Shown: piece by piece, positions 39,679 to 50,299 of the stretch
Numbering within the stretch: position 1 is the stretch's first letter
Layout of the letters: every line of letters begins with the position of its first letter
Source of the DNA: Membranipora membranacea
Taxonomy: Eukaryota > Bryozoa > Gymnolaemata > Cheilostomatida > Membraniporidae
NCBI GenBank assembly: GCA_914767715.1
Contig: OU612072.1
Location: forward strand, 19,780,001-19,844,000
Length of the DNA: 64,000 nucleotides
Direction of reading: 5' to 3'
Position numbers and translations under genes: made by a program
Notes under the pieces: generated by a model
The model's input: the letters and a program-made list of their open reading frames with translations, nothing else
The model's database searches: none
Told to the model about the DNA's origin: nothing

Positions 39679-40568
39679 GTATGAGCAATGAACTCCCTCC
39701 TCCTCAGGAATAACAACACATAGGAATTGTTGGTGTGGCCTAGTGTGATGTCCTAGACAATTGGCCTATTTAGTGTCCCTTATAATATAGGCTTAATAGA
39801 TTAGGTCTATATAGGAATATTCGGCTTTCCATTGTGTATGCCACTAAACAAAAGAAAATAAACAATAGATTCACTGCATCAAATAATACCAGGGTTTTCA
39901 TTGGCTGAGAAGGTTCACTGTCACCAATTCAGAGCAGAGCAGGTCATGTTTCTAGGATTATTGAGGGGTAGTAAGCTGTACTTGATTCGTAGCCGATCTC
40001 AATTAAATGGGTGTTTACCTGATAAAAAAAACCACATGTCTCTAAGTGCACTATGACTGAAGATATTTGTTGTGAAATTGTATCATTTGTGAAGTATTTT
40101 GAAGACACATTTTTGATTTTGTGGCTTGCTATACCCTCACATGGACAATGTTTTGGAAAAGTTAAACATAGTTGATTACCTACAACACGTGCTCTATCAA
40201 ATGAGCATTGTTTGGGCCCAGAGACCACCCTAACTATATTTTCTGAGCGGAGAAAGAAATAAGCAACAAAATACACATGTGTGTTGATGTTCACATAATC
40301 AATAACACTACTATCAGGTATATTTGGCAAGTGATGCAGCTGTAGAATGGTAGGGTAAGATGTTTTCTTGAGATATAACTAATAGTCATGAACTCTTTTG
40401 TAAGGAATATGGGCTTAGCCATTTTATTTCATATTATATTATATTTATTCCATCACTTGGCGGCCATTTTGATTTCAACAAATGTCCCAGACATAGCTCA
40501 AGCGATACTGTTTGCTGATTGGTCAATATCATCCTGTTGTTATTCCTGAGGAAGTTCATTGGTATGAG
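39679..40568. mobile_element. 876-bp inverted-repeat DNA element inserted in the LINE
   Basis: Element 39686-40561, ends CAATGAACTCCCT and (reverse-complemented) CAATGAACTTCCT, each followed by CTCAGGAATAACAACA. Flanks carry a 7-bp direct repeat GTATGAG (39679-39685 and 40562-40568). It interrupts the LINE just after its YADD block. A 128-codon minus-strand frame lies inside. The superfamily is uncertain; a 7-8 bp duplication would fit hAT-like or related families. Confidence 0.8.
39944..40330 (-). CDS. unknown ORF inside the 876-bp inverted-repeat element
   Basis: 128 codons from ATG. Several Cys and His residues (GPKQCSFD, PKHCPCEG, HLETCGFFYQV), with no zinc-finger spacing I recognise, and no signal peptide or strong membrane helix. 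It fills the middle of the inverted-repeat element and may be the remnant of a longer transposon gene or of captured host sequence. Function unknown; it could also be a chance frame. Confidence 0.3.
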   Translation of the reverse strand: MPNIPDSSVIDYVNINTHVYFVAYFFLRSENIVRVVSGPKQCSFDRARVVGNQLCLTFPKHCPCEGIASHKIKNVSSKYFTNDTISQQISSVIVHLETCGFFYQVNTHLIEIGYESSTAYYPSIILET

Positions 40569-40636
40569 CCTAGATCTTGTTGATTGGAAATGCAGCCAAT
40601 GATACTGGTGTCATCAGCATACTTGATTATGGTAAC
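40569..40636 (-). mobile_element. LINE fragment with the YADD catalytic motif
   Basis: Minus strand reads VTIIKYADDTSIIGCISNQ, the reverse-transcriptase palm motif C. It continues 46123-46430 across the Gypsy insertion, and 39425-39678 across the inverted-repeat element. Confidence 0.85.
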
Positions 40637-41042
40637 TGTCGTGTATTCAACTTACATGTATAGTTGTATGGGTCCTCCTAGCTCCCTAGTTCTTTATGTA
40701 ACTCAGTATGTCTCTCCTTAGTACTTCTTCTCTCTCAGTCCACATTTATTGTAAAACCCTCTCTTTGCGCATCCGGATATAGTCCGAGTCTGCCTCCTTT
40801 GCTAATCTCTTTCACCTGCTGTCTAGATCCCTTATGCTAATATCCGGTTCCACCACATCTCCCTTCCTTTCCTCAAATCTATTGTCTTGATTCCTTATGC
40901 TAATATTTGGTTCCACCATATCTCCCTTCCTTTCCTTATTTCTTCGTTATCTTATTATTTTTTTTTTCTAATCCTGATTGTACGTCTACTGGGGACGTTC
41001 TCTCTTATGTCCCGATTTCTGAATCTGGGCTCTTCTCTCTCC
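40637..41042 (-). repeat. 3' LTR of the Gypsy element
   Basis: 406 bp, starting TGTCGTGTATTC on the plus strand. It holds an internal duplication: two copies of CTTATGCTAATAT, each followed by GGTTCCACCA and ATCTCCCTTCCTTTCCT. The purine-rich string GGAGAGAGAAGAG at its minus-strand start could be the polypurine tract, though it is present in both LTRs. Confidence 0.95.
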
Positions 41043-41919
41043 GCTTGTGCTTCTCTCATATTTCTGTTTCTGTCTCGCACTCTTCGCTGTCTCTCCTCCC
41101 TTTCTCGGTCCTCTTCCTCTCTCTCTAACTCATCTAGCCTTTGTTGGTACGTCCTGTTGTTTTGTTCAAGCATCCTATGGCTCCGCTCTTGGTACTCAGC
41201 TCTAACTTCCTCTAGCGCCCTTTCCATCTCTTCTTGATTACTTCTCCTGATGTTTTCTTCTTCTCTATCTCTTTCTCTCCTTGGCTCCTCTCTGCCTCTT
41301 CTTGCTACCCATTCCTGCCTAATTTGCCTGTTTCCTTCCTCCCTATCTATTCCTCTCCTTGGCTCCTCTCTGCCTCTTCTTGCCACCGGTTCCTGCCTAA
41401 TTTGCCTCTCTTGTTGCCGGTTGGCCTCAATTCTCTCTCTGGCGTCTTCTCCTTCTCTAATTGCTGGTACTCTCGCTTCTCCCCTCTCTCCTTGCCTTCT
41501 CTCCCTTGCCCTAATAAACTGTTTCATCGTCTCAGACATCTGCCTTGCCAAAAATTGGCCTGGGTGGGCCTCGTCCCTAAGTTTTTCAGGTCTGAAATAT
41601 AATTCCTGACTGCCACTCTGCCTTCCGAACACTCCCGCTGAGAGGCAGGGAGTCCCTTTTGCGAGTTCAAATCACAGATCATGTGATTTAGTCTGTTCAC
41701 TATCCCCCAGTGATCGGGTGTGAGTGATCGGGGAGGATAAAACGGGCACAGTATCACATCAGTCCTTGCTGCTAATTCGCTTAGTGTCCTCTCGTATGCT
41801 AAGATCATGGGACCCGCTGCGTGGGTTTCCCCCCTTTGTACGATGTCTGGTATCCCTGATACCAACAGCATGATTCCCGGTCGGTCTAAGTATTGTCTCA
41901 TGGTAGCTAAAAGTATCAA
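40955..41919 (-). CDS. extra 3' ORFs of the Gypsy element (possible SGNH-like domain, then Arg/Glu-rich coiled coil)
   Basis: Downstream of integrase, a frame starting near 41919 reads PGIMLLVSGIPDIV, then LCPFYPPRSLTP and NRLNHMICDLN. After a frame change near 41630 comes FRPEKLRDEAHPGQFLARQ, followed by about 190 residues rich in Arg and Glu (EEPRRERDREEE), predicted as a charged coiled coil. GIPD and DEAH in this order resemble blocks III and V of SGNH/GDSL hydrolases, but the Asn of GxND is Pro, and the Ser block is not seen. The second part reads into the 3' LTR. An additional 3' frame is unusual for Ty3/Gypsy elements other than those with env; I see no signal peptide or membrane helix, so it is not env-like. 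Function unknown. Confidence 0.5.
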
Positions 41920-41939
41920 TCTCAGGGAGGTCCAGGTAT

Positions 41940-42995
41940 CTCACGATGCTGTTACCGACGACAACTCATTTCTCAATCTACGTCCATAGATTAACTCATC
42001 GGGTCGGGCCCCACTTTCCAGTGGCGTCGTTCGATAGGCCAAGAGTGCCTTGTCCTTATCCGCCTCTTTTTCCACAGCGCCTTTACAATCTCCACTCCTC
42101 TCTCTGCTAGTCCATTCGCCTGAGGGTGATGTGGACTGCTTGTAGAGTGTATTATGTTATACTCTTCCATAAGTGCTCTCCAACCCTGAGATACATAACA
42201 AGGGCCGTTATCTGTTCTAATCCTATTTGGTGCTCCTAGTCTTGATATGACTGCTCTAAATTTCTTGGCTAATTCTGCTCCTGTTAGTCCCTTCATCTCG
42301 ACCACCTCGATCCACCTTGAGTAATAATCTATGAAGATTGCATAGTTCCTTCCCTCTAATTCAAATAAATCTGACGCTATATGTGTCCAAGGCTTGTCTG
42401 GCAGCTGAGTCTGTTTCTGGGGCAGATTTTGCATTCTCCTAAATTGAATGCACTTGGTGCATCCTTCCACCATATCTATAATCTCTCTCCTAATGGTGGG
42501 CCACCAGATTGAATCCTGGCTTCTGCGGTATGTTTTTACTATGCCTTGGTGCCCTGAATGCAACCTTCTCAACATTTGAGTTCTCATCTTCTTTGGAATG
42601 TATAACCGATTATTCATCATCACCATGCCGTTCATCTCGCTCAATAGGTCTGCACTACCCTTAACTTGCCTCATTTCCCCTTTCAATTCACCGGGCCACC
42701 CTTCTCTTATAAATTTGACAATATCCTGATACTCCTTATCTAATACGCTTTCGACCTTTATCTCCTCAATAAGATCATCTTCCTTGGCTAATAGTAGGCT
42801 CTGTATATGCATCTCCACCCGTGATATCTTAACTGCTTCATCTTTGGTTGGTGGCCTTGACAAGAGATCTGCTATAAACATCTTGTTCCCGGGCGTATGG
42901 AAAATGTCGTAGCAGTATCTCATCAACCTTATTTTAAACCTCTGGATTCTCAAGGGAAGCTCTGAGAGGTCCTTGGATCCTAATAGCGGTATCAA
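41940..42995 (-). CDS. Gypsy integrase (frameshifted near its C-terminus)
   Basis: HHCC zinc domain (LHSGHQGIVKTY, then GCTKC) and the DDE core: IASDLFEL, IRTDNGPCYV and HPQANGLAERGVE. The reading frame slips near 42065, after which the other frame carries the usual AYRTTPLESG and IYGRRLRNEL, to about 41940. The N-terminal part (KIRLMRYCYDIFHTPGNKMFIADLLSR) is the RNase H/integrase connection. An integrase inserts the element's DNA copy into the host genome; this copy needs the frame intact to do so. Confidence 0.9.
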
Positions 42996-44159
42996 TGGTT
43001 TATTTCCGTTTCTATCTCGAACCGCCTTCCCACTAAATAGAAATCAAACTTCCCACATGCCCATGTGATTGCTAATGCCTCTTTCTCAATTTGTCCGTAT
43101 CTCCTGTCTGCATCTGTCAGTTTTCGTGACGCATATGCCACTGGTCTCCATTCTCTATTACCTTGGTTTTGTAGTAATGCTGCACCTAGTGTATGGCAGC
43201 TAGCGTCCGCTGTCACCCTATGCTCCTTATTATAGTCGAACAGGGCCAATAGCGGAGAAGACGTTATCAAGTCCTTAACTAATTCAAAACTTCTCTGATG
43301 AGTTTCCAGCCAAATCCATTCATTTTTCTGCCTATCCAGCTCTCTGAGGGCCACTTCTGCTTCAGACAACTTGGGGCTGTACCTACTCAAATAATTGACC
43401 ATTGCCAAAAATCTTTGACGACTTTCTCTGTCTGTCGGGGGTGGCATCTCCCTAATTGCTCTCTCTTTCTCGGGGTCCACACTTATCCCCTTCGTGCTGA
43501 GTATGTGCCCCAAGAACTTCACTTCCTTAACGCCAAATTCACACTTGGACTTATTTAAGGTCATACCTGCCTTTTCTATCTTTAAAAATACCTCCCAAAG
43601 CCTTTTATCGTGCTCTTCTCTGTTCTTCCCTACTACTAATATATCGTCCATCATGCAAACTACTCCTTCCATCCCTCCCAGAATCTTATTCATCTGTCGC
43701 TGAAAGAATTCTGGGGCTGCTGATATACCAAAAGGCATTATTTTTCCTATATTGGTATCTGCCAAAAGGGGTGATAAAGGTTGTGTATTCCCTTGATTCC
43801 TCCTCTAATCTAACCTGCCAAAACCCTGAGTTGGCGTCCATCTTGCTAAAGTACTGGCTCCCTGCCAACGACGATAAAGTGTCTTCTATATGGGGCAAAG
43901 GAAAAGTCTCCCGCTTGACACTCTTATTGAGTTCTGAGAGATCTACGCAGATCCTAACTTTCCCGCTCGACTTCGGTGCTACCACCATCCCTGAACACCA
44001 AGTAGTTGGTTTCTCTACTTTTTCAATTACTCCCAAGCTTTCCATCCTCTCTAATTCATCTTGTGTAGCCTGCCTAGAGCCAATCGGTAGTCTCCTTGGG
44101 ACATTAAGACATAACGGCTTCGCTCCGTCTTTCACGTTGATTTTGAAAACATCCAGCAA
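42992..44159 (-). CDS. Gypsy reverse transcriptase and RNase H (one frame break)
   Basis: Reverse-transcriptase blocks GVIEKVEKPTTWCSGMVV, KVRICVDLSELNK, FSKMDANSGFWQ, and, after a frame break near 43690-43765, PFGISAAPEFFQR and the catalytic CMMDDILV. The usual first residue Tyr or Phe of the xxDD box is Cys-Met-Met here. RNase H follows with HRVTADASCHTLGAAL and RYGQIEKEALAI. The order and residues fit Ty3/Gypsy rather than retroviral or Copia enzymes. Confidence 0.93.
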
Positions 44160-44234
44160 AACACCAAGTTTACCGAAGAGTTTCGGATGTCTTGTTTGAA
44201 TTTCCCAGCCGCTAATGCTCCGTACTGTCTTTAC

Positions 44235-44507
44235 TTACTCTAATTTGCTTATTTCTGGTTTGCCTAAAAGGTTGTTTTGGGCTCCCTCCAATATGTAAGC
44301 TCTCCCTCTAACTGCTTGTCCCCATTCTGACAACAGGGGAATGTGTGTCCTGAATTTTATATCGGGCCTATTACCGTCGGCTCCTCTGAACTCTCTCTTC
44401 GTTGATTTCCTCTCTAAACCCAGCCTATCTGCTGTCTCTGGTGTAATCACTGTGACGTCAGCTCCTGTGTCGACTATAAACTTAACCATTTTCTTGTCGA
44501 CTTTCAA
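44235..44507 (-). CDS. Gypsy aspartic protease
   Basis: Retropepsin-type active site FIVDTGADVTVI, with a flap-like segment and the C-terminal ILEGAQNNLLGKPEI. A stop (44235) separates it from the reverse-transcriptase frame, so pol is not a single frame in this copy. It would process the gag-pol polyprotein. Confidence 0.9.
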   Translation of the reverse strand: MKVDKKMVKFIVDTGADVTVITPETADRLGLERKSTKREFRGADGNRPDIKFRTHIPLLSEWGQAVRGRAYILEGAQNNLLGKPEISKLE

Positions 44508-44546
44508 TCTTATCTTGAAATCCTCGCTCTTTTTTCTCCCTTGTAG

Positions 44547-45564
44547 TCAAAATGATTCCTCTGATTCGCTCGAATACCCTGCCATTGCATGAACTTTGCT
44601 TTTGCTTGTGTCTTTTTGTCCGAACCGGCTCGGGCAGAATATCGCTAGATGGCTGGTGTCTCCACAAACGAAGCACTTAAAGTTTGTGTTTCTACTTCTC
44701 GCTCCCATTTCTCTCTCTTTCTTATCTCGACATTCCTTATAGTCATGTGCAAATCCTCTACATGTGTAGCAGCCTCTTCCTCTTCCTCTGCCTCGCCCTC
44801 TCCCATATCCTCGACCTCTAAATCCCGAGTTGAAACTACTGCCATAATTGCTTGCTCCAACTCTATCTATGTTTTCCTGTTCTCCCTCCTGACTATAGTC
44901 GCCTAAATGTTTCTCCGTTACTTCGTCCACTTCTGATATGGGTTTTGGCTCGGTTCTTTGTAGGATCTTAGAAGCTGCCCTTGCTGACTCGTACCTGTTG
45001 CAAGTCTCCTTTACTTTTTGTAATGTCAGGTCTTTCTTCAATAGCAACTCATTTCTTATCTTATCCACATTCATGCCTTTTATCACTACCTGAACGTTCA
45101 TCTCCTCTTCTAATCCTCCCCATTGACACGTACTTCCTCTCCTTTCTACTCTCTCGATAAATTTATCTAACCTCTCCTCGCTATTTTGCTCCATTCCTAA
45201 GAACCTGTGTCGCGTTGCCACTATATTCTCTCTGCTTGCAAAATGCTCATCGAACGCGGTTTTCAGCCTTTCACATTGCATGGTTTCCACTTCTATGCGC
45301 CATGTCTCAAAAATGTTCATGCCGTATTCCCCCATGCTATCTACTAGTATAGCCGCTTATCTCTGCTCAATATAAAAAAATTAGCTGACGTTCGGTGATG
45401 GCGGATCTCTTTGTTTTGACTCCATCACACTCTTTGTACCTGATTCCCGCTCCAATTACTGCCATCTCAAACCTCTTTATAAACTTTCTCCAGCACTCCA
45501 ACTCCGCTCCTTGCTCAATGTGAAACATTGGTGTCTTCACACCCTTTCCAAATTTTTTTTCCAT
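44547..45564 (-). CDS. Gypsy gag with two zinc knuckles (frame break)
   Basis: N-terminal piece 45564-45367 and main piece 45335-44547 lie in different frames. The capsid-like region has LGMEQNSEERLDKFIERV and RNELLLKKDLTLQKVKETC, as in retrotransposon gag. A GRGRGRGRG basic stretch is followed by two CCHC knuckles, CYTCRGFAHDYKEC and CFVCGDTSHLAIFC. The protein would package the RNA genome. Confidence 0.9.
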
Positions 45565-45703
45565 TGCTTTAATACTAAGGAGTTACCGGGAACCTTGCCT
45601 AATTTTATCGATGACGTCACACTCCGCCTAATTCAAATTCTTTCAACTCTCTATTCCTTCACTAATTTCAACCCTCATGCCAATCCTCTCTAATTCTAGT
45701 TTA

Positions 45704-45715
45704 CATCTGACACCA
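45704..45715 (-). promoter_or_regulatory. primer-binding site candidate of the Gypsy element
   Basis: TGGTGTCAGATG directly abuts the 5' LTR end (ACGACA). TGG at this position is expected from complementarity to a tRNA CCA end. The tRNA species is not determined. Confidence 0.65.
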
Positions 45716-46122
45716 TGTCGTGTATTCAACTTACATGTATAGTTGTATGGGTCCTCCTAGCTCCCTAGTTCTTTATGTAACTCAGTATGTCTCTCCTTAG
45801 TACTTCTTCTCTCTCAGTCCACGTTTATTGTAATACCGTCTCTTTGCGCATCCGGATATAGTCCGAGTCTGCCTCCTTTGCTTATCTCTTTCACCTGCTG
45901 TCTAGATCCCTTATGCTAATATCCGGTTCCACCACATCTCCCTTCCTTTCCTCAAATCTATTGTCTTGATTCCTTATGCTAATATTTGGTTCCACCACAT
46001 CTCCCTTCCTTTCCTTATTTCTTCGTTATCATATTATTTTTTTTTTCTAATCCTGATTGTACCGTCTACTGGGGACGTTCTCTCTTATGTCCCGATTTCT
46101 GAATCTGGGCTCTTCTCTCTCC
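45716..46122 (-). repeat. 5' LTR of the Gypsy element
   Basis: 407 bp, differing from the 3' LTR at fewer than ten positions by eye (for example CACGTTTATTG against CACATTTATTG). Its outer end abuts LINE sequence. Confidence 0.95.
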
Positions 46123-46430
46123 GGTTCCATCACAGTGCCGTTGCTCAATTCAGATGTAATCCAGTCCGTATATATGGAAAACAAAATAGGACTTAAAACG
46201 GAGCCTTGAGGTGTACCAGTGTTTGTCTTGGTGGGTCAAGATAGATTGCCGTCTACCAAAGTTTCTTTGTACTTTGTCACTGAGAAAGCTAGCTATCCAC
46301 TCATTAATACTGCAGAGTCGAGGTGCTGGAGTTGTGATATGAGACTGGAGACATTGATTGTATTGAAGGCTGCGAAAAGTCTAGAAATACACATCTTGCA
46401 TAATTGGTGGCTAGTTTGTCTATGAAAGTG
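46123..46430 (-). mobile_element. LINE fragment, reverse-transcriptase palm before YADD
   Basis: Minus strand carries AAFNTINVSSLISQLQHL, ASFLSDKVQR and, in another frame, GTPQGSVLSPILFSIYTDW, the classic non-LTR reverse-transcriptase blocks. Frameshifts and a TAG make it dead. It ends at NGTVME, next to the Gypsy 5' LTR; the YADD part resumes at 40636. Confidence 0.88.
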
Positions 46431-49209
46431 CTTACTGTGGTAGTCAAGCAGGGAATATAATAATAAATAATATAATATCAACTTTTATTTGCTATTCGAT
46501 GCCCTTTCGGGCCAATGAGAATATGCTTACATAAGATTCATCACATCTATGTAGCGCACTCCTGTAAAAGGTAGGAGTGGGCAAGCTAGGTTTTTGTTCG
46601 GAGAGCTCACCTCCTTTAGCAGAAAGGGTAGTGACCGGGATTCAAACCTGCAACTCTCAGATTGAGAAGCCCTGCCTGCCCTGAATGGCATCTTGTGTAG
46701 AATGGTTTGATCTATATGCAAATTGATGACTGTCCAAAGGCATATGAGAGATAACATTATTGTTTAATGAGGCAATCCATGATCTTTCACAGGCAGCTGG
46801 TTAAAGCGATGGGTCTATATTGTTTCAGTTCTTGTGAATATTTTACTTTATCAGAGGGTTAAAGAAGGGAAAACTACAAATTTGTCAAACATACGCCTAT
46901 TCGCATTAGACATCACACAAAGTTTTTCTGTAACAATAAATGTAATTCAACAATTAGTATAGATAAAAACATAGTAGGTGACATAAAAATAGTTGAACAA
47001 CTTTCTCGGATTTTTATGCTGCCGGATATTCCAAGGGCACCTACAAATTGGTATGATTTGGTTTTGCTGTAGACTGCTTCTTTTTTTCTGTCTGACATAA
47101 ATAATTTCAAAACTATTGTCATAATAAGTCTGATGAATTCATTCGGAGTTGTCCCGACAGCGAATTTCAGATGGTTTTCACCTTCCAATCTCTGAATATA
47201 ATTAACTTCCCATCAATAGATATAGAATAAATAACTTACTGCTGCCCTTCTCAACATGGTTGAGTACAATTTTTATCTGGAAAACTTTCAATTATGTCCC
47301 TTCACAAGGCACTGAATAGTTGATTATTGGAAGTATTTTTTGCAGATACATATAACTGTCCTTCCCTCCGATTTAATAGTATCACGTAGGTCCTAGGTTA
47401 TTATAAAAGCTTTTTAAATGGTAAAACAAAATTCGAACACGGTCGAAAAATGTAAAAAAAAGAAGCAAACATTTGTATTTCATGTGCGAACGGACAAGGC
47501 AGGGCCTACATCAAATTTCACAAAAGAATAGTGAGCAAATCGTCTTTGGAGCAGCACAGCTGAGAGATGACCAGATTAGCTTTCATCTGGTGAAGTTTAT
47601 TGAATATTCTTGAAAATCAAAATGCATGAGGATCCATCAGGTTAGCAGCTTAGTAATAACTTTACAGAGAAGTGTCCCAAAAGGCCACCTCACTACTATA
47701 AAAAATGCTACAAACCTTACAGAAGCAAGCAACCCATCTCCAGGTTTACTCTCATAGAAATACCCTACATAGAAAATGATATGAAACGACCCGCAAGAGA
47801 AGCGCCTTCTGTTGTCAGCCTCATATTGTTAGGTTGTGAGAGGCAAAGTGTATATTCTTCATAGGCAACAACATAAAAGTGAGTTGACCAATGTTTCAAG
47901 CGTCTGAGAGTGTGACTGAGATTCAGCAGAGAAACCAGAAAGATCGTTATTTACATGCACAGCCTGATCAGTTTCTTCAGCCTGATCAGTTTCTTCAAGC
48001 TATTGAAGCACAATACAACACCAACGGTACTCAATCAGTATGATATCATGAAAAGGCTCAAGAAAGCAGACACAGATCAAGACAAGAAAGATGGTGCAAT
48101 TACAAAATTGACTCAAGTTCAAGCGACCGGTCACTGGGACTGGTTCACACAATGAGATTATCGGGACTCAATTAAAAGCAAGGTACCAAACTTCAACGCT
48201 CAAATGCCAGCTTGCCTTGCACTATGGCGATCAGATAGTATTCTATCCCAGTAACTTTTTCCTAAGCTTGTTAAGCCAGCTGAGTTTTTATATGGCAGTA
48301 AGACCTCACAAGAGTCAGGCATTCAAAAAGCGAACCAACAAAACCCCCATCCTGAAGATAAATCTATGCTAAGATGAGATTTGATCTGTTTTTTTTTAAA
48401 TTTCATCAAAGAATTTAAAATTTTGAGATTGAAAAATATTTTGGATGACAGTTAGGGGTGGAACGACCTCTTGTGGTTGGAGTTGAATTTCGGATATATG
48501 ACCTCGGATCCGAGATGATACGTACTTAATCAAGACTTACTAAGCATCAATTATCTCACTAAAAATGACAAGGAAGGAAGTACGATAGTCATTAATTTGT
48601 AGTTATGATTAGATAATTGAGTTTGGCTAGAAGCACTCAGTGGTGATCAGTAGGCATTCGATACCTATCTCATTTTCATAGCTGCTATATTGTTGCTGAT
48701 AAAATTTGATGGATGTGCTTTTTCGGCTGAAATTGAGAGAAGCATTTTACTCAGATCGTTGTGAATGATTTTTATCCAATGATGATCCTTGTAACAAACT
48801 AATAGGAGCAGGGAGTTTGTTCAAACTCAGTGATTATTAACATCGGGGTTTGAGTGAACCTGGCACATTGAGTGTCTATGCACAAATGCTCAGAGCCAAG
48901 AGGTCCTTGTACTCATAAATAATGATCATTTCAAATAATCTGTTTGTGTGAACCTTGCATCTTGGCTGTTTGTGTGATAAGTTGCACCTTGTAAAATGAT
49001 ATATCCATGCATATATATGCACATTTAAATTAGGGTAATGGTTCAGGGAAAATATTGTTGAAGGTGTTTATCCAGTGTTCAATGACCTTAACTGTACAAT
49101 ATGGTGCAAAAGTAAAGCTGCTGGGACTTGTAAATTTAGCGAATGTACGTGTTATCCGGATCCGATCCGAGGTCAAATTTATGGCCCGATCCGATATCCG
49201 ATCCAAGGT
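46431..49209. other. intergenic sequence with a SINE and no gene recognised
   Basis: Apart from the SINE at 46500-46700 I recognise nothing. A 20-bp unit CAGCCTGATCAGTTTCTTCA occurs twice in tandem near 47959-47996. Repeated GATCCGATCC words lie at 49150-49210. Confidence 0.4.
46500..46700 (-). mobile_element. tRNA-headed SINE
   Basis: Minus strand has CTCAATCTGAGAGTTGCA, then a B box GGTTTGAATCC (46648-46638) and CGGTCACTACCC. The body ends near a CGAATAGCAAATAAAAG stretch. The anticodon and acceptor stems do not form a working tRNA. Confidence 0.6.
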
Positions 49210-50283
49210 TATTGTTACAGTTACAGTTATTGTAAATCACCATGAGGTCCAGTTTTTCATGTATATATAACCGGGGAGCAGACTTTTCAAAGCTTTTTCT
49301 GAAGACCGTAAACTTTTTATGAATTATTTTTGATAGAGGGACGCATACTGTGTTAATAAATATGTGTACCAAGTTTCAGACCTGTAGCTATAGTCCTGTT
49401 TTTCCAAAGTTTACCCAAAGAATTGAGGTTATCAGAGCTAATTGTGAAAATTTTAGCTTTCTGGCTGATTTATTTTACTATATCAACTTATACCATGCAA
49501 TTGGCTATGTGTGGTAAGTTACAGACTTCTAGCTTCAATACATCACCATGTTGTCCTGTTGTGGTCCAGTTTTTTTTTCCATGTTCACCCAAAAAATATG
49601 GGGTTAGCAGAGCTATTCATCAAAAATAAAGCTTTTTTTACAGATGGTTTATGCTTTTTCAACTATTACGATGCCATCGACCATGCAGTTTTCAGAGCTA
49701 TTATTGAAACAAAAAAGCTTTTTTCTAATTTTTTCTTGCTTCATCAACCGATACTATGCCATTGTCTATGTGTGATAAGTTAAAGACCTCTAGCTATAGT
49801 AAATCACCATGAGGTCCAGCGTGGTCCAGTTTTTTTCCCATCTTTACCCCGAAAAATGAGGTTTTCAGGGCAATTATCGTAAAATTAAAGCTTTTTTTTT
49901 TCGAACTCTTTTTTGCTATAACAACTGATAATATGACATTGTATGTGTGTGTTAAGTTACAGTCCTCTAGCTATAGTAAATCACCATTAGGTCCAGTGTG
50001 GTCCATTTTTTTTCCAATTTCTACCCCGAAAAATGAGGTTTTCAGAGCTATTATCGTAAAATAAAACCTTTTATTGAATTTTTGTTGCTTTGTCAACTGA
50101 TACTATGCCATAGACTATATGTGCCGAATAATAGACCTTTAGCTATAGTACATCACCATGAGGTCCAGTTGTGGTCCATTTGTCTCATGGTCCATTTGTC
50201 TTGTGATCCATTTTGCATGTGGTCCATTTGTCTTGCGGTCCAATTGTCTTGTGGTCCATTTGTCTTGCGGTCCATCTGTCATA
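49210..50283 (+). repeat. tandem repeat array (about 170-bp units) ending in a 16-bp minisatellite
   Basis: Units share CCTCTAGCTATAGTAAATCA, CACCATGAGGTCCAG, GTGGTCCATTTTT, CCCGAAAAATGAGGTT and TCAGAGCTATTATCGTAAA. At 50161-50283 only the GGTCCATTTGTCTTGT word is repeated, about eight times. The array ends right at the 5' edge of the receptor fragment C and replaces the sequence expected upstream of it. Confidence 0.85.
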
Positions 50284-50299
50284 GAACCCAAACTAACAT

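Larger units (their letters stand above)
40637..46122 (-). mobile_element. Ty3/Gypsy LTR retrotransposon, full-length but defective
   Basis: Two direct long terminal repeats (40637-41042 and 45716-46122) enclose gag, protease, reverse transcriptase/RNase H and integrase, then two extra 3' open frames, all on the minus strand in Ty3/Gypsy order. Immediately inside the 5' LTR (45715-45704) is a primer-binding-site candidate TGGTGTCAGATG. The LTRs differ at only a handful of positions, so the insertion is fairly recent, yet there are frame breaks in gag, in the reverse transcriptase and at the integrase end. It inserted in a LINE, directly before its YADD motif. I could not find a clean target duplication (GGTAAC against GGTTCC). 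Confidence 0.95.

Noticed and set aside
40887-44592. Plus-strand open frames across the Gypsy element (Ser/Leu-rich)
   Set aside because: They are antisense shadows of the minus-strand gag-pol genes, without motifs of their own.
40631-46128. Target-site duplication of the Gypsy element (GGTAAC against GGTTCC)
   Set aside because: Only four of six bases agree and the outer LTR end is uncertain, so I do not claim a duplication.
50161-50283. Short direct repeats that superficially resemble a CRISPR array
   Set aside because: Units are about 16 bp with no unique spacers, and the DNA is eukaryotic; it is a minisatellite.
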